From Gymnopilus junonius (lineage: Eukaryota; Basidiomycota; Agaricomycetes; Agaricales; Galerinaceae), in the NCBI GenBank assembly GCA_015501075.1, contig JADNYJ010000020.1:1-64000 (forward strand): DNA of 64,000 nt, in the 5' to 3' direction. Made by a program: the position numbers and the translations under genes. Every line of letters starts with the position of its first letter. Within the stretch, counting starts at the first letter, position 1. This document shows, one piece after another, positions 34,374 to 46,654 of the stretch. Under the pieces are notes generated by a model. That model saw nothing but the letters and a program-made list of their open reading frames with translations, did not search any database and was not told the DNA's origin.

Positions 34374-36795
34374 TGGCACCTTTCTCTGCGTCAAGGATAC
34401 CAGTAGATCCTCACTCCATTTTAACGTCTTGTCCAAAGGAAATGGCAGTCCAGTAAGGGACAAGATCGATAACGATGATGACGTTGGCCAGGCCGTCCAA
34501 TTAAAGAATAGGCTGGGAAGCTAGACATGTTCCAGCTTGGAGTAATATTGGTTTGCGGGCGGGGCTCCATTGAACTGACATTATAAAGTAATTCGATTTG
34601 ACAAACGCTCCGGGATTGTGAACAACCGTTGCGAGACGTGAGTGATGCGTAACAAAGTGTCTTATGTAGCGCAACCTATAAGTAGATTTCTGTCAGCATT
34701 TATGAAATCAGGACAAGTAATGAAACCCACCTCCACACGTAGGACAGGTAATCTATCCAAATGTACCTCCTACCTACCAAATGAGTGTCGCAGGTTCTCC
34801 TTTGTAAATCCAAACGAATTACTATAGCATGGTAACAATAATAAAAACACGAGCCAAACAGAGAACCTACTTAACACAGAAGTTTCGTGACAACATCATC
34901 AAACAATTTCAATCCTTGCATCATCCAACAAAAATCTACAATGCAATTCAGTTGACTGTTGCGGGTTGCAATACGGTAAGGAAAAGCCAATGACAAGCCT
35001 CGGGTGAGTTGTGACACTGAAACGACGGTGACAGGGTGGTGGGGTCACACAGAACCATAATGTAACACGTGCACGGATGGTTCCGTCAGTGGCTGTGTCA
35101 GTGGGTGCTGTAGGTGCTCGTCGCCTGTGAGTTTGCCTGGGTGGCCAGTCGTCCCTCCGTTCTGCATTAGCTTCGATTGAACTTGAGCCAACAGGTCGTA
35201 CCGAGCACTATAGCCACATTTATATTATGGTGGAGGGCAGTAAACGATGCATCTCTCCGAAAGGGATCTCCGACTTCTCATAACTATAAACAGTGACTGA
35301 TCCTGGACAAATAAACATGCAGGACTCCCAAGTCCTCCCTGCGGCGGATCGTGTCTATCTCCGAAAATATCGTTACCCAAATAGTAATATCACTTCCGAG
35401 TTCAAAAAGCTTCTTTCCAGATTTCCATCTGTCCGATAGCTGGGTGCACGGAAACTGCTCCCCATGATTTCTGCCAAGGAAGACGGTAGGTAGTTCTGGA
35501 CAACCTCATATTCGGTCTCTAACATTATAACCGCCTCTACTAGCTGGCCCCTTTTTCTCTTGCCTGCAGCTGACCATACAAAAAAATAATGCCATCGATA
35601 CGAACGGACAGGCCTTCGGCACGGGCCAAATCGAGTGCCCTTTGTATATATTAATTCAACATTTCTTCGGAGAAATAAATTTAGGGAGAAATTCTGATGC
35701 ATTAAGGGCCTTTAGCTTCCGGCCATGGTTCTGGAGCCAGTCATGAGAAATTCGGTCGACGCGCCAGCCTATTATGCCCGGCGAGGTAAGTATCACACAC
35801 GGCCCACAGTGCGACTACTCCTGAAACACTCTCAAGCGATGAGGGGAAAAAAACTAGTCCATTATATAGGTCTACCGTATTTTAGTCTATATACAAATTG
35901 GTAGGGATAAAGTCCTCTCATTCAGTGTAAATGGCGTACGGCATGCTCTTGAACCAACAAAAGACTTCCGAGGTTTTGTGATCTAGCTGTTCGGCTAATT
36001 TTCTTCAGGCAACCCTCAAAACCGGGTAAGTAACTTAAGGCAATTGTCTGGGACCCTATGAGGAACTACAAAACCCATCGATATGCGTGTAAGGGTATTG
36101 ATCTCAACGATAGAGCAACGACATCTCCAACGCTGCCTGATGGAGTGGCATGTGGCACCGCAATTTTTTTACAGATCAGTCGACCTGCAGAAACTTCTTC
36201 GCAAAGAAATCAGATGAATAGATAAGAGCCGATGTACAAAATCTTTTTTTACTCGTGTTAGAGGCATGGCGGTAATGACGAGGAGGTAGGTAGGTCGCGG
36301 AGTTAAAATCGTTCTCTGTGACCTGAAATTCAATCCCCGAGTCAACTTAATTTAACCCTCCATGGCCTCGTATTCTAGGTCGATAGAACGTTCTCCTTCA
36401 CGAGACCAATCTCAGGTCAGAAGCCACAAGTTCTTCCGACTTGTCTCGCCAAACTTTCTATTTCTCGAGATTAGGTTCACTCCTCCCAGTCTGGGACAGC
36501 GATGCGACATCATAACCACGTCTAGGCGGGTGAACGTAAGTAAAGTTTTTGACATCAGATAGCCTACTTGAGCTCATATTTTTGGTACGCCAGGGGACAT
36601 GACACTCGTAATTATAGACGACTCCGAAAACAGGTCACTTCGCCGCCTATAACTGGACACCGATATAAACACGATCGAGTGTGGGCGCAGAGTCGAAATA
36701 TCATCTATTCATGCTGAAATCAATTCTTCAGTTTATTATAAGTAGTGGCCCACATTCTGAAAGACTTGGTTCAAGCCTTCCATCCAACGCATCAA
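34374..36795. other. Gene-poor 2.4 kb stretch
   Basis: Promoter side of the ABC transporter followed by long non-coding sequence. No frame here resembles a gene; the longest minus-strand frame (35373-35702) has no family features. The stretch shows frequent stops in all frames and no tandem or terminal repeats that I can see. Confidence 0.4.
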
Positions 36796-37887
36796 ATGTC
36801 CCGTCCACAACATCAACTCCTGACATCCGCTGATGCTCAACCACTCATGAACCAAGCCGCAGGGGAGAAGAGGAAAAGACGACGCGTATCTTCTTTCAGC
36901 CTGGCAAGCTTCTAACGACCAATTCGCTCGAGCCGGCCATTTGGCGAAACATGTATTATGGCTACCGGGATGACGTCCCCAAGGCGAACCCTTTGCATCC
37001 TAACTACGTAGTGGAGGTGCTTCCAACTGGGAAGACCGTATTTTTAGACAGCGATATACCCAAGACCTTCGCTTCAATTGTTCAAGTTCATAATGGACGT
37101 CGTTCCCGACCTTATTTGACGCGCCCGAGATTACAATTACAAAAGTTGTGCCTCTGGACGGCTTTCTGAGGGAGATGGTCCAAAATCCAAAACCCGGCGT
37201 GTACGTCTATGTTTCTGTCTCCGTAACAAGATCCTCACGAAGTTTTTTATTTTACTTTAGATGGCCTGGGAGGAAGTTGCTGGCAATACGCGGTTTGGAA
37301 TGCCTACCGTGTATCAAGTTAAAGAAAAGGTTAATGAAATGCGACAATGAAGTCTAAATCATTTATGTTCCGCCACGATGCGCAAGAGCAGCGCGTAAGT
37401 CAAATATTATTCAATAATATCGGTCATCTAATTCTATTGTCAATCACTTAGGAAGACGATTCGTGGATTTTCAAGGGATTGGAACAATGGCCCTCCTCCT
37501 TCATCGCCACGATCGATTTTTGGCCAGATGAAGAGTTTGTGTGTTCGTTCGAACCTTCCCGTGGCCGGAGAAAAGCCATTTTGGATGCGGGAGCATCTCC
37601 TTCAAATCTGCATTGTCGTGGCTGGGCCCTAAAACCTACAGTGCATTGGCCTAAAGAGGATAATAATTTTGGGTTGGCTGGGTATATCATCACCATTGTC
37701 GCTACTTTAGTCCTCCAATTAAAGGTATGTATATGTAAATACTCTTCTTTATTTCAGCTCCTTTTTTTAAAAAAAAACATAGAACGCATTGTCCGCTATG
37801 AAGAAACTGACTGTTGCATCTCTTGCAACTCGAGCGAGAATTCCGCAGTATTTGACTGCCGCAATGCTGCTTTACGAAGGCGGATGA
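36796..37887 (+). CDS. Uncharacterised protein, four exons, three one-base breaks
   Basis: Exons 36796-37198, 37261-37394, 37452-37724 and 37783-37887 total 915 nt. One missing base in each of three short runs (GGGG at 36862-36865, TTT at 37115-37117, AA at 37346-37347) brings the sum to 918 nt, 305 residues, and makes every join in phase. Landmarks: IFFQPGKLLTTNSLEPA, MYYGYRDDVPKANPLHP, VVEVLPTGKTVFLDSDIP, then WEEVAGNTRFGMPTVYQV and WIFKGLEQWPSSFIATIDFW; a single hydrophobic helix (LAGYIITIVATLVLQ) sits near the C-terminus, so it may be a tail-anchored or single-pass membrane protein. No family recognised. The recovered frame makes a real gene likely despite the breaks. Confidence 0.5.
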
Positions 37888-38014
37888 TAAGACGAGAACC
37901 CTGTGTAAAAAAAAGTCAACTGATGAACGATTAAGTAACCATATAAACACATACTGCTATAGCGAAAAAACATTCCATCCAGCTAAATAGAAATAGCATG
38001 AGATTCTGTGTACT

Positions 38015-39646
38015 CTAAAAGTCCAAAACCTTACGCAAAGCATGCTGATGCCAGTGGACCGCGGACCAGATAGTTGCTAATGCACCCGCTTGTTAATGCA
38101 ACTGTCGATAAAAGTCAGTAGTCTTGAAAAACCTTGGTCAACCGGAAATCTCACCGATGTTACTGAAATGATTAAGTGTATTATCAATCTGCAGACATCA
38201 TGACATGAGATGTACTAAGACTTACAGACGAAGTAAATTATCCCGTCTCGTACGATCGCCTCCATCACCGGTTTGAATCGATGTGTTTGCCGAGGGATTG
38301 AGTATGCAGTGGGTGTATAGGACCCCATTATCATCATGAGGAATAAGATCACTGGATTTATTTTAGTAATTGGACTTGATGTTTGCAGAAGGCGTATCCC
38401 ATACCAGTCACACCGATGTTGACGACCCTTAAATGACTGTAAAAGTCTAGTCCAAAAGGCAAGAATGGTATTGTATTGCTCACCAAGCCGGTAGAGATGA
38501 GGCTATGCTCGCTGATGAAAGACAACCAGGTAGGGGCAGACCCGCAGGTGCAAGGAACGCCTCTTTCGATAGCGCCTTGCTGATTTTGAGGCCGACATAC
38601 ATTTGTAGCTATAATTATCCAGTTCAGAGAACTACAGCGAATGACGACAGGACTTCCAGTATGATCTTACAGAAAGTTCGACTGGCGGAAACGCAGCTTG
38701 AATTAGGGCCCGAATGTCATCTCATAAAAGGACGGAACATACCAACTAGTAAAAAGGCCAGAAAGGTTTTAACTGCCCGCAAAAGGTAGGTCGTCCGTTA
38801 AGCAAATGTCTGGAGATTAAATGGCTGCCTCACGCTTTGTTCCCCCACTGTGCAGAGCTACCACTCTAAAAGCGAGGTTGAAGTCCACGCTCATGGAGGG
38901 TATCGTAGTTCCACCCCTGTCGCATACCAGTCAGTCATTGTAAGGGTCTAAATATGAGATAGACTTACAAGGTAGAGGCAAATATCAAGAACATATTGCA
39001 TCTGAATAAAAGTGAGGGGTCAAAAGAATGGAATAACATGAGGACGGCGTGTTATAAACCTCTAAAAAATTCGTCTTCCGTCAGACAAAACATCTATTAT
39101 ATGATCTATGACACACCTCTAGCGACATCTGTACCGTCGAGTTCGCTGTTAAACATTATTTACTCTCAGCACTCAAGCCCAACTAATGCATTAAGGTAGG
39201 AACTGACCAATGGTGTTAATGCTGTGCATATACATGTTAGAAAGCATGATTTTAAGCACGCAAGATTGGCTCACACCATACAGCCTAGGGTCCAATATCG
39301 AGTAACAAAATATAGAAACTTTGTTATCGACCTTTTTCTTCTAAAATCCCGTCTGAGCGTCAAAGGAAAACTTCCTTATGCGATGATCAATTCCACAGAC
39401 CTCCATATATGCACCTCCTTCATATTGCCTATATCAGTAAAGCCACAAGCGTTCGATAATTCGTACGCACCTCCTCAGGTAGGTTATGCAACGTGTCTAA
39501 AATTAAGCATACAGTAGCAGATACTATTATAAAAAGATAAGGTTGAAATAGAATGTTTAAGGATGAGGGGACGTACACCACATATATGAAAGGATTCGGA
39601 GGTCTTTTATGTTCGAGACGAGACCAGTCGATAGATATGCGTCCAT
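38015..39646 (-). CDS. DUF6533-type seven-helix membrane protein, ends uncertain
   Basis: Minus-strand gene starting MDAYLSTGLVSNIKDLRILSYM at 39646 (first intron donor GTGGTG). Further exons read VSATVCLILDTLHNLPEE, RRKRSITKFLYFVTRYWTLGC, a LRVVALHSGG helix end, GLPLPGCLSSASIASSL and VMEAIVRDGIIYFV (38231-38270), which are the landmarks of the DUF6533 family: helix 1, the WRRxxSxxKxLYxxxRYW loop, LRVYALYG, the GC extracellular loop and the RDGxxYF start of helix 6. Exon borders between 38400 and 39250 are not resolved, and several pieces need a frame change, so it may be broken or simply affected by the sequence errors seen elsewhere. These proteins are abundant in mushrooms and of unknown function. 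The 3' end is approximate. Confidence 0.5.
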
Positions 39647-41013
39647 TGCAGTAGGATGTGCGGAGCAATTTTAAGGAAAGACTTGGTGAGAGGAAGAAAT
39701 CAATAAAGTCATGGCAGTCACAGGATGCGCATGGCCTTCATATCAACATTCCTCGAAATTGAACTTGTTTGAGTTAATTATGGCATTGCCCTTTGCCGAG
39801 GGGACTTGGAAAAGAATGGAGTTACGCCGAAGAAGTGTTTGACAGGACCTTACGTATACGTCGCTTAACACAATTGCGACGCGAAAAGGTCGGTATCCAT
39901 CCGAATGATTTGAAAGCTTCGGTGGCGAGAAAAAATCGAGAGTGAGGAAACGCTCTTGTGTTGAATGCGGATACTCGAAGATATGCATAATTGGTCAAGA
40001 TGATGGTGTCCGCTTAGAATAGTCAGATTTATTCAGTACATTTTTTGGCGGATATAGCGCGTTCCGTAATCAGAAATTGCTGCTTTGAGGAATGTTGCAC
40101 TGAATCAGCATTTGATCTGTGGCACCATGTCATGAAAGCAAGATGATCAGAGGATCTTTCGAAGCGGTCTAGGTTGAGCATTACGCGAGGAATGCGTGCT
40201 TCTGTTGGATACAAGGAACATGGATAATTCCGTAAGGCTAATCGGTCCACAGACCTTCACAGGAATACTGGGCCAAAGAGTGTTCAGGATTAGAAGGACC
40301 CTTTTCCGCAGTCCAGAAAATGTGAGAAGATCGACTACAGCTGGGAAAAGGCAAGGAAACTGGAAAAGGCCCATGACCAATTGTAAGTAAATCAGGAGCA
40401 TAATGCACGAGGAGAACTAGAAGATTGCCGGGTGAAGCCTAGGAAAAATTCGAGGCTCAAGCGCTTGAGCGAGAAACCATCAGCAAAGGAAGAAATTTGA
40501 TATTCCGACTCGGATCATCATCTCGTGCCTGCGTTCAATATCCCCAGGAGGCAAGTCGGATCAGGCGTATGGCCCGAAGGACCTCTCTCCATTTATCAAA
40601 AATTGAGCCGACAGTTCTCTCTCTTTGGCGTTCTGCTTCCAAATTAATTTGTGCTCCCCACCGTGACCCGTCAATTGATAGCAACTAAGTATACTGCTTC
40701 GACGGATCTTGCTTGTACCGCGGAGATGGTCCTGCAATAGCTTTGGTGCTTGGATCTTTCTTTGCCACCAATGCCCATCATCTCCAACATTGTGATCATC
40801 CACATTACCTTTCCACCCCGCCCGGTCTCTGTCGCTGGCCATATCTGAGGTTTACTTTAAGATTTACTGCGGCGAACCTTTAGTCCTCGTGCAACTATCA
40901 CTGTGATACTGACCTCTGGTTTTTGGGAGCAACGTAGGAACGGTCAAAGAAATACACCCTCCCCTTTTGGCACTTTTGATACTTTCACAAGTGCTGAAAA
41001 GTGAGAAAGGGGA

Positions 41014-41030
41014 AAAGGACCTGGTCCTTT
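41014..41030. repeat. Perfect palindrome AAAGGACC-T-GGTCCTTT
   Basis: Eight-base inverted repeat with a one-base centre; a further AAAGGACC half-site lies downstream near 41070. Too short for a factor-independent hairpin of known type; could be a dimer binding site. Confidence 0.4.
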
Positions 41031-41173
41031 CAAGAATTACTTCGCGAATCCTTGCAAAACTATTAAAAGGGCAAAAGGACCGAAAAGCTTCAGTATATCA
41101 TTAGCCACAAATGTACCACTCCTGCTCGCAAAAGCGATTGGAAATAGATACAATCAGTAATATATGAACCTTA

Positions 41174-41491
41174 TTAAGCATTAATAGTGGTCTCGTTACT
41201 GTCCTCGGTCATATCCACGGCATCCTGAGCCTCAGCGTCGTCCTCGATCTCGAAATCAGACTCGACCACCTCAGCCTTTGCGGTAGCATCAGCTGGGGCA
41301 GCGTCATCGCCAGACGACGACCTCGACCGCTTTTTACCTTTCATGACAGCAAACGCATGCGCAGCTATCATGATTTCCTTCCACTGCTTGTCCGACAGCT
41401 TCTTAACAACCCGCTCAATGTCCCTCGTTGGCGTGGGTCCTTGAATCGTGTATGGTGGGATCGTATCGGGGGCTTTGGATGCATCGCGCAT
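41174..41491 (-). CDS. Possible small protein with acidic tail
   Basis: Open frame of 105 codons from ATG at 41491. It has a basic middle (KKLSDKQWKEIMIAAHAF, KGKKRSRSSSGDDAA) and a strongly acidic C-terminus (EDDAEAQDAVDMTEDSNE), a composition seen in nuclear proteins. No family recognised. Could be the last exon of a longer minus-strand gene, but no upstream exon could be placed convincingly. Confidence 0.3.
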   Translation of the reverse strand: MRDASKAPDTIPPYTIQGPTPTRDIERVVKKLSDKQWKEIMIAAHAFAVMKGKKRSRSSSGDDAAPADATAKAEVVESDFEIEDDAEAQDAVDMTEDSNETTINA

Positions 41492-41828
41492 CTCGCTGTC
41501 ACCCCAGTTGTCGCCGGAAAAGTCGCTGAATGGGCGCGCCGGGCAAGTGTAACTGTATTAAGTGCCAGTGCGGGTGGAGCCTGAGGACTGGCACTCCATA
41601 TCTGATGGGCAAATACAGGTCAACATGAAATTTTCTCGAGCAAGACGTGCTTTCCTCACCTGTAGGATAAGTTGAAATGCACACTAGACGAGTTCCAGGG
41701 AGAGGTAGGCAAGAGATCATGGAGGGAAAACCCAACGAAGATGAGCAAGTCAGAAGAATTGTACACGAGTGACGCATGGGAACGTCAGGCACTGGGTATG
41801 ATAACACTATTTTTGGACAATTTTCCAA

Positions 41829-41900
41829 GTTGTGCTGGCACAGTGGTACTTAAGTTGCGATTATATTTTTGGTATGTTCGCAGGTTCGATCCCCAGCTCG
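41829..41900 (+). pseudogene. tRNA-like relic with A and B boxes
   Basis: TGGCACAGTGG (41836-41846) fits the pol III A box and GGTTCGATCCC (41883-41893) fits the B box, at a spacing normal for tRNA genes or SINEs. The acceptor stems do not pair and the T stem has only two pairs, so this is not a working tRNA. Confidence 0.4.
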
Positions 41901-42575
41901 TCCCAATCACTCGACTTGGCAAGTATGCCTTTCAGACCATGAAAGCAGGTAAAGTACGAGAAGTGGATGTATCTGACTTCATTTGAATTTCACGGTTTGT
42001 TCAAAGTCGATAAAAGGGGGATAAAAGTGACTTGAAAGTATAAGTACTAAAAGTACATGGGCTGTATTTCTTCTGATGGGTAACAAAGAAATCTGAAAAA
42101 CATGTCAGGGAAAAAGCGCAACAAGCCATATGAGCCTCTGTTCCCTGAGGGATAAAATCTAGACGACTTCAAAAGAATCAAAATGATCTCCCTATCGAAT
42201 ACATCTTACACGATTGCAAGCGCGAAAGGCTACAATGCCTTCCGCTCCTCATCTCGCTATTCTTTATGACATGTCACACTTGATTAATTGATTTTCAAAA
42301 AAATTTTGGGTTTGTTTATTTTTGTGCTTGCATTATGCTTTCATTTTTCGTCATTTTTCTGTGCATATTTTGGTCTTGTTGATATTGTGCCACCTTCGGC
42401 AGTGGTAGGTGCTAGTCAGACGTCGTCAGCAACGCCTTTCAACACCACCTTATGAATGCTCGCAAGGTCATTACATGTACTGCATAGCCACCTGAATCAC
42501 TTACTTATGTAATGTAGTCAGCCAAAAATACATTTTATTTATTTTCTTAACCTTTAACAACGTAAGTCTACACCA

Positions 42576-43951
42576 ATGACGGAGACACGAAGGATACCCT
42601 ACATTTCGACGGAAATGCCGATAGAGATTCCTAATGACCTGCCAGTTCCAACTACTGCTCGTACTCTCCAACCCAGATCTCGTGCAGCATCTCTAGCTCG
42701 GTCTGAGGCGCGGTCTGCTTCTGGTTCACGCTCAGGCTCCCGTGCAGGATCTCCACGCTCTAGAGCACCTTCCAGCTCAAGATCAAGGATGGCTGAGCCG
42801 TCTTTTACCGCTGATTTTGGTTTGGTAGATCCCGACCTTCCCGGCACTGTGGAAATGGAGATGAATCCAGGAGAAGCTGTGGATAGTGTCGTTGCTCAAG
42901 GCTCTGTAACAGGACCGCCAATTCCCAGTCAGGTAGACGTTGTGATGAACCCTGTGGAAGAGAGCGGGTCGTTTAATCTAGGCCTGCCTTCTGCGTTTGA
43001 CCTTTCAGTGGAACAGTCATATACATCCGCTTCAGAGGTGCCACACCGGCAATTCACTGGTGACGAACTTCCTGAGGCGTCTAGCAGTTCTCCGCACGGC
43101 AAACGAAAGCGAGAATCCTCAGAAGATCCTACATTCCCTTCTTCGAACGACATCGGTGTCGAATCTTCGATATTTCCAGACGAGGCGTCAACTTGGCAAT
43201 TTGACGGATATAATCATGAACCTGTAAGGCTTGGCCTGAACTACGCAGGTCCATCTGGATCGGAAACCGGGTCCGACAAGTCAAACTCGAAACGAAAGAG
43301 GTCGCCAGCGTCTAGCTCTGCTGAAGAGCCCCTCTCACAACGATCTGGGCATACGGACTTGGATGCCGAAAGCGAGGTCGCCGACCAGCTTTTGATTGAC
43401 GATACAAGTGACGTCCCTCCATCACAACTTTCAACCAGTGAGTTTATGCCTTTTAATCCGCCCAATCATGTCAACAATTTATTTCACAGCCTCGTCCACC
43501 TGGGTTTCTGAAAAGAGCAAGAAAGGGAAAGGGAAAGCACGAGCGAAGACACCTGATCCTGCGTCGGTCATCGTCATTCTCGATACACCACCGACGCCCC
43601 ATAAGGAAATTTTACCTCCACCTGTGCCACGACTAGAGCCTCTTTCGTCATATACATGCCCAATCTGTTTCTCTGCACCCACGAACGCAACGCTGACACC
43701 TTGCGGACACATATGTTGTGGAGCATGTTTATTTGCTGCAGTCAAGACCACGATACAACGCTCTGCACTTGTGCTTGCCGGGCCTGCTCTCAATGAAGCC
43801 AGGTAAACCTATCCTATTTAGCTCGAATTATTTAAGCTCATTCTTTTTTTTTCTGCGCAGATGTCCAGTTTGCCGTGCAACCATTCCAGGTTGGGATGGG
43901 AAAGGCGGAGGTGTGATTGGGCTGAAAGCAAGGGCGATTTTCCGCTTGTAG
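42576..43951 (+). CDS. RING-finger protein, SUMO-targeted ubiquitin ligase-like (Slx8/RNF4 type)
   Basis: Exons 42576-43437, 43490-43802 and 43861-43951 sum to 1266 nt (421 residues), unbroken. The C-terminal RING reads CPICFSAPTNATLTPCGHIC-CGAC...CPVCRATIP, a C3HC4 finger that ends GVIGLKARAIFRL at the very C-terminus, the layout of Slx8/RNF4 ligases. VIVILD (about residue 310) followed by acidic/phosphorylatable TPPTP fits a SUMO-interacting motif. The N-terminal 300 residues are disordered, with a Ser/Arg/Gly repeat (SRSGSRAGSPRSRAPSSSRSR) and KRKR basic patches that may direct nuclear import. Predicted role: polyubiquitination of SUMO-modified nuclear proteins in DNA repair. The RING is certain; the STUbL role is inferred. 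Confidence 0.8.
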
Positions 43952-44675
43952 CCTTGCGCAATTTTATGATTAGATGTACTATCTAAACGCAATTCATGCT
44001 TCTCGGAAGCCTCGCCAAAGCCCATTGCCCCCGCCCGGACTCAGTGAGACAAAGTTGCCGACTATTGCCGGTAGCCTATTATCTAGATCCTATTTATAGC
44101 GCCCTACAATCCTCTTCGGTCCCGCGTCTATCAGGTCTTCAGAAGTTCACTTGTCCATCACCACCTATCGCCACTTTATGACGCCCACATCCAAAAAACT
44201 GCATTCTAGGCGGGTCATCCTGTACAGGGAAGACACTCATCTTCTACAGAATTTCTAGAATTACGTTAGACCATGCTTCGACGTTCTTCCTTGAACAATA
44301 AGAAGATGAACGTTACAACTTATGAAAGAAATACCCACCGGTTCGCACATCCCCAACACGAAATACGGCCGATACCCGGCATTCTCTTCGTACACTTCAC
44401 ATTCGACGTGAGAATCGCTCCTCGTTCCTGGGGTGTTCCTAGCCTAAAAAGTCTAATAAGCACAGTCGGACACAATTCATGACGTCTGGCTCAGCAGACT
44501 GCAATAGGATATGAATGGGTGGGAATCGACAGCTGACAGGTGTTCTTGTGTTATGGAGGACAACCTTGGTTACATTTGATGCAGAGGTTGGGGCCGTGGG
44601 TGGTCCAGAGACAGCCAATCAACACCCTTCTCTCAAGACCGGCGCGTATATAGGCAAACTCAAAGTCCGAAATTC
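43952..44675. other. Intergenic spacer with TATA element
   Basis: About 720 bases with no gene. GTATATAGGC at 44646-44655 is a good TATA box 20-30 bases ahead of the next start codon. Confidence 0.45.
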
Positions 44676-46654
44676 ATGGGACACGCTGCTCCCCTTGCCC
44701 TCCCCTATTTCACCACGACGAGCTGGAACTGCCTCCAGTCCATGCAGGTTCCCGCGGACGATGTCCTCAAAGACATATGGGAATCACGGGTAGCGTCATA
44801 TGTGTGGGGTGAGCAATATCCTTTCCAACGTGTCTTGTGCACATTTGCTTACGACTTTTACGACCTCTTGATCTTGTCAGTTTCTGGGCTCGTCCTCCTG
44901 GCTTGTGACACAATATCGACGTTTCCCCGGGAGGTATGTTCTTTCGTCATTGTGACATTTCTGTTTCATTATTATTTTGGCCAGATAACGTATATTTGGA
45001 GGTGACTTCCCTTGTCCATTGTGATCATAGCATATTCTAATCGGACAGAAGGGAGAGGTGGTCACTTCCTAAGGCCTTGTATGTGTTGCTACGATATTTT
45101 GGGCTTTTCCAAACAATGTGAGTAGCGACCCTCCCAGGCTTATATGAATCCATATGAATTTCTGGAAACAGAGTCAACACCATTTGTGAGTGCCTAGGCA
45201 GCCTACTTCAACAAACCAATGAACGCTTCGTCTGACACTGATTCTGAGGTTATTCAACGATACAAACGTCTATCTCTGTATGTGCTGATTCAGTCCGAAC
45301 TCGACTATTCATGGACTCGGCTCACCAGTTTGCAGAGGTACTTTCCTTCCAGGTATCAAGGTATCATTGTAGCTGATATGTCGTCCCACCAATTGTGGTT
45401 TGATAGGTGTCGGTTATTTTTCTGGTTCAATGTGACAGTGTACGTCCATGAATAAGACGTGTTTCTTTTTGTTGAAACCTGTCGATCAGAGGCTCGAATA
45501 CGGCTCTTTTGACGATTGTAAACGCAATTCTCGTCGTGCGATTATACGCGCTCTATGGCCACAGCGTCAAAGGTGTGTCAAAATTTTATCTCATTACACC
45601 GATATCTGACCATTCGCGTCCAGTTCTCTCCTTTCTGGTATCAATTTTCTCCGGTGTGTACTTCGCACCTGGAAATGTTTATATCATCTGAGCTACCGTC
45701 CTGGATTTTAGGGGAGATTGCTGTAAGTACACGCTGGCCCTATCCCATGCCTAACAATTCCTCACAGCCTTCCAGGTGCAAATATATACCATTATAAAGT
45801 TCGGGTCTTCAATTGCAAACACATCTTTCGTTCCATCCCCGGGTACACCCATCCTGGGGTGTCTGACGGCTCCTAACCTTCGAGGTGATGGAGTGACCAT
45901 TGGCTGGTAAGTGGAATTTTCCACGTTCATTCGGCCCTGGCATGTTTAATTTGCTGACACTGGGATTCGGTCGTTATCAAGGGTTGTATCAATTATCGGT
46001 GCTGGTGCGTATGAAGGTGTGGCATAATGCTCAACTTAATTTCTTATGGTTTTAACAGTGATTTATTTCTTCATGACCGTCGCCAAGTTCTATCAATCGG
46101 CCGTGGAGGCACGAAGATGTGGATATACTATGCGGTTTCCCCCACTAGCGAAAGCCTTCATTCGAGACGGAACAGTATATTTTCTGGTGTGAGTAGTTTT
46201 GCTTTGGCCAAACACTATCTTTCTTGACTGCTGAAGCTCTGTTTAGTATTGTTGGTGCGTACACTCCTACTTCTTTTATCAGATTGGTACATTAACCTTC
46301 ACTGCCATTGTCATGCAGTGGCGCTTGTGGCTGGCGACCTCAGTGCATTATTTGTTCCTGGACCTTTTGTGGCACTCTATGAACCGTATGTGGCGCTTCC
46401 CATTCCAATCTGGCTGTAAGCATGCTCTGACGTCCACACCTTGGTTGAAGGTGGATGGCAGCTTCGCTCATTGTAGCGTACGTGCTACTAATATATAGGA
46501 TGCTTATGGAAAATGTTACTTATTACTTGACTCCTCACAGGGCTCTCGGTTACTCCTCAATCTGCGAGCAGCAGCTTTTCACGAAGGCACTATCAGCGAC
46601 ACTGTGTTTGAATCTGTGCTACGAGTATTAGAAGAAGATTCAACACCCGTATGA
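44676..46654 (+). CDS. DUF6533-type seven-helix membrane protein
   Basis: About thirteen short exons. Start at 44676 (MGHAAPLALPYF) or, in frame, at 44751 (MQVPADDVLKDIW), which is nearer the usual family start. Landmarks in order: YVWVSGLVLLACDTI (join at about 44808/44880), PREITYIWRRERWSLPKAL, LRYFGLFQTI, TALLTIVNAILVVRLYALYGHS, the GC-containing loop PGTPILGCLTAPNL, KAFIRDGTVYFL, and a C-tail SRLLLNLRAAAFHEG. These are the defining features of DUF6533 proteins. The last exon join (about 46488/46549) needs one extra base, another probable one-base loss. No known ligand or activity. Second copy of the family in the window; it is not adjacent to the other copy. Confidence 0.75.

Larger units (their letters stand above)
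39647..42575. other. Gene-poor region with a tRNA-like relic and short ORF
   Basis: Nearly 3 kb with little coding signal. It contains an open frame of 105 codons (41174-41491), a pol III box pair (41836-41893), and an AAAGGACC-T-GGTCCTTT palindrome (41014-41030). The flanks near 40975 and 42035 share short motifs in opposite orientation (ATACTTTCA with ACTTTT), which hints at, but does not prove, a decayed mobile element. Confidence 0.4.

Noticed and set aside
35373..35702. Minus-strand frame of 109 codons
   Set aside because: No motif, no plausible start context and no neighbouring exon; likely chance.
41829..41900. Functional tRNA gene
   Set aside because: A and B boxes fit, but acceptor and T stems do not pair; kept only as a relic.
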